From Armatimonadota bacterium (GTDB taxonomy: Bacteria; Armatimonadota; SYMT01): a DNA stretch of 5,486 nt. Made by a program: the position numbers and the translations under genes. Under the pieces are notes generated by a model. That model did not search any database. It was not told where the DNA came from and saw only the letters and a list, made by a program, of their open reading frames with translations. Shown piece after piece: positions 1 through 4,575 of this stretch (its first letter is position 1; every line of letters begins with the position of its first letter). The stretch spans positions 1-5,486 of the forward strand of contig JAJFMS010000302.1 in the NCBI GenBank assembly GCA_020696885.1. Reading direction: 5' to 3'.

Positions 1-73
1 GGGAGTAGTGGAGTAGTGGGGAGTAGTGGAGTAGTGGGGAGTAGTGGAGTGGTGGAGTGGTGGAGTGGTGGGG
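1..73. repeat. 8-bp minisatellite array, G-rich orientation
   Basis: Eight copies of an 8-bp unit on the plus strand: GAGTAGTG at 3-10, 11-18, 21-28, 29-36 and 39-46, then GAGTGGTG at 47-54, 55-62 and 63-70. The first copies come in pairs separated by an extra GG, giving an 18-bp super-unit; the last copies are head to tail. The array begins at or before the window edge, so its full length is unknown. The open frames through it are low-complexity and are not taken as genes. Confidence 0.9.
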
Positions 74-77
74 AAAC

Positions 78-93
78 GCGGCCGAACGGCCGC
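78..93. other. GC hairpin between inverted arrays
   Basis: A perfect inverted repeat, GCGGCCG-AA-CGGCCGC (in practice a 6-bp stem with a four-base GAAC loop). It sits between the G-rich array on its left and the C-rich array on its right, at the apex of the larger inverted repeat. No T-run follows on either strand, so a classical terminator is not supported. It could help end transcription arriving from the isomerase gene on the minus strand, but that is inference. Confidence 0.6.
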
Positions 94-103
94 ACCGGCA
101 GCC

Positions 104-143
104 CATTACTCCAACACTCCATCACTCCATCACTCCATTACTC
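104..143. repeat. 8-bp minisatellite array, C-rich orientation
   Basis: Five contiguous 8-bp units on the plus strand: CATTACTC, CAACACTC, CATCACTC, CATCACTC and CATTACTC. On the minus strand they read GAGTRRTG-like, so this array is the inverse of the one at 1-73. It begins 30 bases past the stop codon of the isomerase gene. The segment 104-121 is repeated exactly at 1593-1610. Confidence 0.9.
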
Positions 144-173
144 CGGCACTGTTAACGCGCCGGCGTGCTGGGG

Positions 174-1181
174 CTACACGCGGCTTCTCAAGTACTCGAC
201 GCTGGCGCCGAACTGCTCCAGCTCCCAGGCGGACAGTACTTCGCCGGTAGCCTCTTGCTCGAACGGGGTGCGCCACTCTTCGTCCGTGGGCCGGAGGTGC
301 CGCCAGATGACGTCGAGCGCCGGCAGCACGTCCCGGGTATCCCGGGGCGCGTACTCGTCCCACCAGGAGGGCTCCAGGAACGGGATCAGCCGGGCCTGGA
401 GTGCGGCCATCTCGATGCTGCGCGTGATCGGCCACTCCTGCGCCGCGAAGATCCGGAACAGCGCGGGGAAGTCCACCACGCCCTCCCCCAGCGCGCACCG
501 CGCCAGCCGGCAGCCGTTGGGCGCGGGGTGGATCCGGTAGTCTTTCAGGTGCGCATGCCGGAGGTAGGGCGCCAGCCGCTCGGCAAACGCGATCGGCTCC
601 TCCATCACCGCCAGCGGGTTGGCGCAGTCCAGGGTGATGCCCAGGTACCGGCTCTCGAAGCGGCGGCAGAGCGCCAGGAGGTCGCTCGAGTCGGCGTCCT
701 GGTGGTTCTCCACGGCGATGGCGATGCCCAGGCGCTCGGCAAGCGGCACCACCTGCTCCAGCTCCCCGGCACAGCGTTCGAGGTGTGCCTTCCAACCGCC
801 GGGAAAGCCCCGGCGGTCGCCGCAGAGGATGCCGCTGAGGGTGCAGCGCACTACCGGAGACCGCAGTCGGGAGGCGATCTCCAGGGCGCCGCGGAGCTCG
901 TCCGCGCTCACCTGCCCCGCGGCCATCACGAACCCTAGTCCCCCCTCCTGCGCCCGCCCGTAGAGCGCGTCGAGCGCTTCCGGGTGCAACTCGCCGAGCA
1001 GGTTCGCCGGCAGCTCCACGTGAGAGAGCCCGGCGCCGGCCGCCAGCGCCAGGATACCGTCTGCCGTCAGGGGCTGCGGATGGGCGCGCTCCGTGCCGGC
1101 CCAGGTGAGGCCGCAGGTGTAGGTGAGGCCGAAGACACAGAGGCCGACCGGAAGCCGGCCGGCAGCGGGCGGAATGGACAC
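174..1181 (-). CDS. Sugar phosphate isomerase/epimerase-like TIM-barrel enzyme
   Basis: A 335-residue protein of the xylose-isomerase-like TIM-barrel superfamily (AP_endonuc_2 fold), whose members isomerise or epimerise sugars using a divalent metal. The candidate metal ligands fall in the usual order: E158 in VENH, D185 in LDCAN, H211 in HAHLKD and E257 in SIEM, with K213 and D214 beside the histidine. The length is slightly above the usual 270-300, with a C-terminal extension rich in W and E. The reading frame stays open to 1379, but that stretch is the shadow of the zinc-ribbon gene. The GTG at 1181 is preferred because GGAGGAG lies 8 bases upstream and good homology begins at once (PVGLCVFGLTYT). 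No signal peptide is seen, so it is cytosolic. It is translationally linked to the zinc-ribbon gene 5 bases upstream. The substrate cannot be named; a hydroxypyruvate-isomerase, tagatose-epimerase or inositol-pathway role is equally possible. Confidence 0.9.
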   Translation of the reverse strand: MSIPPAAGRLPVGLCVFGLTYTCGLTWAGTERAHPQPLTADGILALAAGAGLSHVELPANLLGELHPEALDALYGRAQEGGLGFVMAAGQVSADELRGALEIASRLRSPVVRCTLSGILCGDRRGFPGGWKAHLERCAGELEQVVPLAERLGIAIAVENHQDADSSDLLALCRRFESRYLGITLDCANPLAVMEEPIAFAERLAPYLRHAHLKDYRIHPAPNGCRLARCALGEGVVDFPALFRIFAAQEWPITRSIEMAALQARLIPFLEPSWWDEYAPRDTRDVLPALDVIWRHLRPTDEEWRTPFEQEATGEVLSAWELEQFGASVEYLRSRV

Positions 1182-1186
1182 GGGCG

Positions 1187-1498
1187 CTACTCCTCCGGGA
1201 TAAACGGGGTACCGGGCTCCACGCTCTCGCGCAGGATGTCCTCGATCTCGGCGATCCGCGCCATGGCCACGTCCGGGTTCCCCAGCACGCGCGGGGAGGT
1301 GAGCCGCCCGCCGCACTCCGGACAGGTGAGCCCGCCGCCGAAGAACTGCGTCAACGCGGCGTGGACCTGCAGATCGCACTCGTTGCAGGGGACCCAGACC
1401 ACCTGCTTTACATAGATGCCGCCCGCGGGCAGCTCGTCCGGATCGACGACCTCGGGATCATGGCCCCAGCGGGTCTGACGGGTGTAGTCCAAGCGCAT
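1187..1498 (-). CDS. Small zinc-ribbon protein (first paralogue)
   Basis: A 103-residue acidic soluble protein with two CPxCG-like knuckles, C38-x2-C41 and C59-x2-C62, that should bind one zinc ion. The core (residues 11-69) aligns without gaps to the neighbouring 90-residue protein, with 27 of 59 positions identical, including W11, DPE, DPD, KQ, W35, PC..C, QVH, QF and GL.CP.CG. A helix rich in I, E and L follows at about 76-92. No family name is recognised. Likely roles are a metal-dependent adaptor or a protein- or nucleic-acid-binding module, but this is inference. The ATG at 1498 is chosen because similarity to the paralogue starts just after it; no Shine-Dalgarno precedes it, and an in-frame TTG at 1528 is the alternative. 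Its last codons carry the ribosome binding site of the isomerase gene, so the two are very probably co-expressed. Confidence 0.85.
   Translation of the reverse strand: MRLDYTRQTRWGHDPEVVDPDELPAGGIYVKQVVWVPCNECDLQVHAALTQFFGGGLTCPECGGRLTSPRVLGNPDVAMARIAEIEDILRESVEPGTPFIPEE
1190..1196 (-). promoter_or_regulatory. Ribosome binding site deciding the isomerase start
   Basis: GGAGGAG on the minus strand, 8 bases before the GTG at 1181. It lies inside the final Glu-Glu-stop codons of the upstream zinc-ribbon gene. It fixes the start of the isomerase gene and implies translational coupling. Confidence 0.85.
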
Positions 1499-1576
1499 GG
1501 TGGTAACGAAAGAGAGAAGTTGAAGCAACGGATAAGAGACGCAGCGGGATCACGCGGCGCTAGGCGCGGCACCTCC

Positions 1577-1610
1577 CCTTACTCCAATACTCCATTACTC
1601 CAACACTCCA
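1577..1610. repeat. 8-bp minisatellite array, third copy
   Basis: Four contiguous 8-bp units plus two bases: CCTTACTC, CAATACTC, CATTACTC, CAACACTC, CA. It has the same unit and orientation as 104-143, sharing an exact 18-bp segment with it. It starts 3 bases after the stop codon of the second zinc-ribbon gene and occupies much of the 115-bp gap before the first. The rest of that gap (1499-1576) shows no gene. Confidence 0.88.
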
Positions 1611-1613
1611 GGG

Positions 1614-1886
1614 TCAGGAAAGCTGCTCGGAAAGCTCATCTTCCTGGCGGAGAACGCGACGTACCCATTCTTCGGGATCTTCCGGCGGCGCCAGGAGCTG
1701 GACCCCACAGCGCGGGCACACCAGGCCAAGATAAACGAACTGGGAAACCGGTAGGTGCACCTGGATCTCGCACGCCTCGCAGGGCGCCCAGGTGATCTGC
1801 TTGGCGAACGGGGAGCTGGGTGGGTAGTCGTCCGGATCGATCCGTTCCGGATCGGCGGCCCAGGCACTGGATTGTTCGTCCTCCAT
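1614..1886 (-). CDS. Small zinc-ribbon protein (second paralogue)
   Basis: A 90-residue acidic protein with the knuckles C36-x2-C39 and C57-x2-C60, the same 17-residue spacing as its neighbour at 1187-1498. The two share W, DPE, DPD, KQ, W.PC..C, QVH, QF and GL.CP.CG, so they are paralogues from a tandem duplication. A short acidic helix (about 69-89, PEDPEEWVRRVLRQEDEL) closes the protein. No signal or membrane segment is seen, so it is cytosolic. The ATG at 1886 is preferred over the in-frame ATG at 1910 because GAGAGG lies 5 bases before it. It is probably the first gene of the minus-strand operon, with a possible -10 box about 35 bases upstream. The family is not recognised; it is not LysW, which is shorter and carries a C-terminal EDWGE-type tail. 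Confidence 0.87.
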   Translation of the reverse strand: MEDEQSSAWAADPERIDPDDYPPSSPFAKQITWAPCEACEIQVHLPVSQFVYLGLVCPRCGVQLLAPPEDPEEWVRRVLRQEDELSEQLS

Positions 1887-1921
1887 CGAAACCTCTCGGG
1901 GCAGCGGCACGCCCTGGACCT

Positions 1922-1927
1922 ATTATG
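1922..1927 (-). promoter_or_regulatory. Possible -10 box for the zinc-ribbon operon
   Basis: The minus strand reads CATAAT, five of six matches to TATAAT, in an otherwise GC-rich stretch, 35 bases before the ATG at 1886. No convincing TTGACA-like hexamer lies 16-18 bp upstream, so the promoter is only a candidate. Its place between the terminator at 2021-2051 and the operon is what a promoter would need. Confidence 0.3.
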
Positions 1928-2020
1928 TGTCCAAAGTCGGCCGGCGGGCTGCCCAGGGTCGCCCAAGTAACCGAAGGGGCCGTTGCTTTGCAGGGGCATC
2001 CGGCTGCGGTCCAGACCCAC

Positions 2021-2051
2021 AAAACGGCCGCGAGCGTATCGCTCACGGCCG
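2021..2051 (-). terminator. Rho-independent terminator, minus strand
   Basis: On the minus strand, a 12-bp stem (CGGCCGTGAGCG with CGCTCGCGGCCG, one T-G wobble) closes over a three-base ATA loop and is followed directly by TTTT. This is a strong intrinsic terminator. It should end transcripts coming from the transporter gene at 2438-3982 or from the micro-ORF at 2120-2203, and it separates them from the zinc-ribbon operon. In the plus direction the stem is followed by no T-run. Confidence 0.78.
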
Positions 2052-2119
2052 CCTCGCGCACCCCTCAATTCAACGTCGAAAAACCGGTTCCCTGCGCCTC
2101 TCCTGCCGCGCCCGCCCCG

Positions 2120-2203
2120 TCAGGCCTCGGTAGAGAATCGACCCAGAAACCACAACGCCGTCGCGAAGATCCCCGCCACCACGACCGGATTGACCAGTTC
2201 CAC
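2120..2203 (-). CDS. Candidate 27-residue membrane micro-protein
   Basis: A short ORF: GTG start at 2203, TGA at 2120. GAGG lies 6 bases upstream (2210-2213). The peptide starts MELVNPVVV and continues through AGIFATALWFLGRF to a polar STEA tail, so about residues 5-21 form one hydrophobic helix with a positive R22 after it. The composition is that of single-pass micro-proteins, which often attach to a larger membrane complex. It lies 234 bp downstream of the transporter fusion and 69 bp before the terminator, so it could be the last ORF of that transcript or have its own promoter. No similarity to a named family is recognised. Being so short, it could be chance; the matched Shine-Dalgarno, the hydrophobic helix and the following terminator are the case for it. 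Confidence 0.4.
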   Translation of the reverse strand: MELVNPVVVAGIFATALWFLGRFSTEA

Positions 2204-2437
2204 TGCGCACCTCACTACTGCACGCTTGCGCCCCTACCCGCCTGCTCAACCCGCTGAAAGAGACCTTCCGAACAGGGCTGTAGCTTACTGATACCCCGTG
2301 GCCTCGGCCTTCAATCAGAAAGAATCTGACTATTTTTCTTCCTTATGATTCCGCTTAGAACGGGCTGGAATCAGAGCACAGCGCCGGGAAGGATCTCGAC
2401 CGAGGGCGTGCTGCCATGCCGGGCGCCGAACTACCCC
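2204..2437. other. Spacer downstream of the transporter gene
   Basis: No convincing gene of usual size on either strand. It includes an AT-rich patch (about 2305-2360) that stands out from the GC-rich surroundings and a dyad at 2346-2373. A weak minus-strand promoter-like pair (TTGAAG, 15 bp, TATCAG) lies near 2290-2315, with too short a spacer to be trusted. No strong terminator directly follows the transporter stop codon at 2438. Confidence 0.5.
2346..2373. promoter_or_regulatory. 7-bp dyad, possible operator
   Basis: A perfect inverted repeat, TGATTCC, 14 bases, GGAATCA. The arm centres are 21 bp apart, two helical turns, as expected for a dimeric regulator binding one face of the DNA. 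It lies in the AT-rich patch between the transporter gene and the micro-ORF. A terminator is unlikely, because on the minus strand an A-rich rather than T-rich stretch follows. The binding protein is unknown. Confidence 0.3.
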
Positions 2438-3982
2438 CTACTCCTCCCGCTCCAATCGGAGACCGCGCGGGATCACGAAGCGGTCCAATAGGTCGAAAAG
2501 CCCCTGGACCGCCAGGGCGAGGACGGCCGCAGGCACGGCGCCCTGGAGGATGAGCTGGTTGTTCGTGGTCTGCATCCCACGGAGGATCGGCTCCCCCAGC
2601 CCGCCGGCGCCCACGAACGCCGCCAGGGTAGCGGTGCCGACATTGATCACCGCGCTCGTCTTCAGCCCGGCCATGATCGAGGGCGACGCCAGCGGGAGTT
2701 GGACGCGCAGGAGCCGCGAGCCGGCCGAGAGCCCCAGCGCCTCGGCGGCTTCCTGGAGATTGGGAGGGATGGAGACCAGCCCGGTGTAGGTGTTCCGCAC
2801 GATCGGCAGCAGGCTGTACAGGAAGAGCGCCACGAGGGCCGGCACCTCGCCGATCTGTCGCAGCAGCGGAATGAGGAACGCCAGCAGCGCCAGCGAGGGG
2901 ATGGTCTGGAGCGTGCCGGTGATCCCCAGCACCGCGCTTCCCAGCAGCCGGCTCCGTGCGGCCAGCACCCCCAGCGGGATCCCGACCAGCGCCGCCGCCA
3001 GGAGCGAGATCCCCACCAACCGCAGGTGCGTGAGCGTGTCCCGGACGATTCCATCCACCACACTGCTGCTCTTCGCCGGCGGTAGGGCGGCAGTGGCAGG
3101 TGCGCCGAGCACGTCTCGGAGCAGCGCCGTAGCCGCCTCCTCCTGGGAGCGCTTCTCCACTACGGCCAGCGCATTGGCGCGGATCATCGCCGCTTCGTCG
3201 ATCTTCCCCACCAGGCGCTCCATCGCTTTGAAGGCCGCCGGCGCCCGCTGGGGCAGGTCCAGGCGGTAGAACCACACCGCGTCGTAGCGGGGGAAGAACC
3301 GCCGGTCGTCTTCCAGGATCCGCAGGTTCAGCCGCGCGATCTGGGCGTCCGTGGTGTAGATCTCCATCCCGTCGATCTGGCCGCCCCGGATCGCCTGGTA
3401 GGCCAGGTCGTGCTGGATCCCGCGCACCTCCGGCAGCCGCAGCCCGTAGTGGCGGGCCACCCCGGGCCAGCCGTCCTTCCGCTCCAGGAACTCGTGCGTG
3501 AACGCGAGCCGCAGCTCCGGGTGCGCGGCCAGGTCCGAGATCCTGGTGAGCCCGAGCTTCTCCGCCACCGGCCCCGCCACCGCGATCGCGTAGCCGTCGT
3601 TGAAGCCGAGGGAGTTCGAGATCCCCAGCCCTTCCTTCGCCAGCGCCGCGCGGATCTGCTCGATGGTGGGACGATCCGTGGACTTCAGGATCGCTTCCGC
3701 AATGGTGCCGGTGTACTCCGGGTAGACGTCGATCTTCCCCGCCTTTAGCGCGGCGTAGACGATGTCCGTGCTCCCCATGTTGCTGCGGTGCTCGGCGGTG
3801 GCCGCGCCGTCCTCCGCGGCCAGGCTGCGCAGCGCCTCTCCCAGGATCCACGACTCGGCGAACGCCTTCGAGCCGATGACCACCGGCTTCTCGGCCCCGG
3901 CCGGGAGCACCCCGCCGCCGAGTAGGAGCGCGCCGGACAGGAGCGCGAGGGCGAAGCGGGCGAGTCTTGGGATACGGGTCAT
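2438..3982 (-). CDS. Osmoprotectant-type ABC transporter, binding protein-permease fusion
   Basis: A 514-residue protein. Residues 1-30 are a signal peptide (MTRIPRLAR, a hydrophobic stretch, then PAGA before the cleavage point). Residues 32-295 form an OpuAC/ProX-type substrate-binding domain with GSKAFAE, GSTDIVYAALKAGKIDVYPE and YTTDAQ motifs. Y90, Y131, Y209 and Y233 are candidates for the aromatic cage that holds quaternary amines. Residues 315-502 form a BPD_transp_1 permease domain with about five or six membrane helices (near 319-342, 348-375, 379-401, 442-465 and 478-502) and the EAA loop at 411-432, where the ATPase docks. It should import glycine betaine, choline, carnitine or a relative; ergothioneine transporters of the same family are an alternative. 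Fusions are known, but those I recall best put the permease first. Here the binding domain leads, so it would sit outside the membrane. The ATG at 3982 is preceded by AGG about 8 bases upstream. No ATPase gene is adjacent within the window. Confidence 0.93.
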   Translation of the reverse strand: MTRIPRLARFALALLSGALLLGGGVLPAGAEKPVVIGSKAFAESWILGEALRSLAAEDGAATAEHRSNMGSTDIVYAALKAGKIDVYPEYTGTIAEAILKSTDRPTIEQIRAALAKEGLGISNSLGFNDGYAIAVAGPVAEKLGLTRISDLAAHPELRLAFTHEFLERKDGWPGVARHYGLRLPEVRGIQHDLAYQAIRGGQIDGMEIYTTDAQIARLNLRILEDDRRFFPRYDAVWFYRLDLPQRAPAAFKAMERLVGKIDEAAMIRANALAVVEKRSQEEAATALLRDVLGAPATAALPPAKSSSVVDGIVRDTLTHLRLVGISLLAAALVGIPLGVLAARSRLLGSAVLGITGTLQTIPSLALLAFLIPLLRQIGEVPALVALFLYSLLPIVRNTYTGLVSIPPNLQEAAEALGLSAGSRLLRVQLPLASPSIMAGLKTSAVINVGTATLAAFVGAGGLGEPILRGMQTTNNQLILQGAVPAAVLALAVQGLFDLLDRFVIPRGLRLEREE

Positions 3983-4160
3983 CGTGTTACCTGGCTCGGT
4001 ACGGCAGCGGGGTGTGGGACGTTGTTGGCGCTAGCGAGCGGATTCTCCTGGGTCCGGCTCACGGCGCTTCCCGTCGCCCACGCGTTGCTGCACGAGTCCC
4101 TCGACCACCAATCCACGCTCTCTTCGTGCGTAGCCGCACTTCCCGGTGCCGCTTGCCGCG

Positions 4161-4201
4161 ATTTAGCACTCCGTCAAGCTCTCTTTAGGCATGCGTTAAA
4201 C
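4161..4201. promoter_or_regulatory. Distal cluster of PHO-box-like repeats
   Basis: Four 8-bp motifs on an exact 11-bp period: ATTTAGCA (4161), CGTCAAGC (4172), CTTTAGGC (4183) and CGTTAAAC (4194). The 11-bp direct-repeat layout is that of PhoB/PhoP binding sites in several phyla. The motif is nearly palindromic, so the orientation is uncertain. It lies 179 bp from the transporter start on one side and about 375 bp from pstS on the other, so it could act on either gene or on an unseen transcript. Confidence 0.35.
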
Positions 4202-4465
4202 CAGCTCGTTTAGGCTACTCCGGGTCGCAAGCAAGCGACTCCGCCGGCCTCTCCGGACAGCAGTGGAGCGGATAAACGCCGTGTTCGAAGATCCCGGCGC
4301 GCGGCGGCCGGGAAGGCCGGTTTACGGGCGTCGGGCCGAGCAGTCTAGTCCGCTCACCACCGGGCGGTCAGGCAATGCAGGGCCGGAATCAAGTGCGTCC
4401 AATCGGCAGGGACCGGCGCCTTCTCCGGAGGACCCGATCAAGACCGTCCCGGCCCTCACGCCCTC

Positions 4466-4506
4466 ATTTAAGCCCCCTTTAAGATGGAGCCAATCTGCCT
4501 TAAACG
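4466..4506 (+). promoter_or_regulatory. PHO-box-like repeats upstream of pstS
   Basis: ATTTAAGC at 4466, CTTTAAGA at 4477 and CTTAAACG at 4499 fall on one 11-bp register (steps 0, 1 and 3; step 2 at 4488 is degenerate). The AT-rich motifs stand out in GC-rich DNA. Direct repeats with an 11-bp period are the hallmark of PHO boxes bound by the PhoB-type response regulator; the TTTAA core resembles the cyanobacterial form more than the enterobacterial CTGTCAT. A -10-like hexamer begins 9 bp downstream, as at PhoB-activated promoters without a -35 box. This predicts induction of pstS under phosphate limitation. Confidence 0.5.
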
Positions 4507-4515
4507 AGCGGATGC

Positions 4516-4521
4516 TAAAGT
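4516..4521 (+). promoter_or_regulatory. Candidate -10 box of pstS
   Basis: TAAAGT, four of six matches to TATAAT, 9 bp after the last PHO-box-like repeat and 54 bp before the pstS start codon. No TTGACA-like -35 lies upstream, which fits an activator-dependent promoter. On sequence similarity alone the match is weak; the position is the main argument. Confidence 0.35.
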
Positions 4522-4533
4522 AGAGGCGCGAGA

Positions 4534-4555
4534 GGTAGGATATTGACGGCCTACC
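4534..4555 (+). other. Small hairpin in the pstS leader
   Basis: A perfect 6-bp inverted repeat, GGTAGG and CCTACC, around a 10-base loop. It ends 7 bases before the Shine-Dalgarno sequence at 4563-4568. It would lie in the 5' untranslated leader if transcription starts near 4527. It may stabilise the leader or affect ribosome access; no T-run follows, so it is not a terminator. It could be a chance pairing. Confidence 0.25.
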
Positions 4556-4575
4556 GGGCTTTGAGGAGTGAACGG

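Larger units (their letters stand above)
3983..4575. other. Divergent intergenic region, 593 bp
   Basis: It separates the minus-strand transporter gene from plus-strand pstS. No gene is supported: the one plus-strand frame of moderate size (4263-4523, GTG start) has low-complexity, Pro/Ser/Arg-rich sequence, lacks a Shine-Dalgarno and overlaps the regulatory repeats. The region holds two clusters of 11-bp-spaced repeats (4161-4201 and 4466-4506), a -10-like box (4516-4521) and a leader hairpin (4534-4555). No tRNA, riboswitch or strong terminator was recognised in 4205-4465. Confidence 0.6.

Noticed and set aside
1..143. CRISPR array
   Set aside because: The units are 8 bp and directly adjacent, with no unique spacers and no cas genes; this is a minisatellite.
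165..938. A 257-residue plus-strand open frame opposite the isomerase gene
   Set aside because: Antisense shadow of a gene with conserved TIM-barrel motifs; no family motif and no ribosome binding site.
1595..2068. Minus-strand frames of 157 and 141 residues overlapping the second zinc-ribbon gene
   Set aside because: Both start at or beside the terminator hairpin and run in other frames through the zinc-ribbon gene, with Arg/Pro/Gly-rich sequence and no recognisable domain.
2315..2337. Plus-strand terminator (TCAGA hairpin followed by a T-run)
   Set aside because: The stem has only five mostly A/T pairs and no plus-strand gene lies upstream in the window for it to terminate.
2355..3851. 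A 498-residue minus-strand open frame overlapping the transporter gene
   Set aside because: It is a shadow frame made of Gly/Arg/Pro/Ala-rich low-complexity sequence typical of GC-rich DNA, while the overlapping frame encodes clear transporter domains.
4270..4300. A T-loop-like GTTCGAAGATCC suggesting a tRNA
   Set aside because: No matching T-stem, acceptor stem or anticodon arm can be drawn around it.
4263..4523. An 86-residue plus-strand frame before pstS
   Set aside because: No Shine-Dalgarno, low-complexity composition, and it runs through the regulatory repeats and putative -10 box. Kept only as non-coding DNA.
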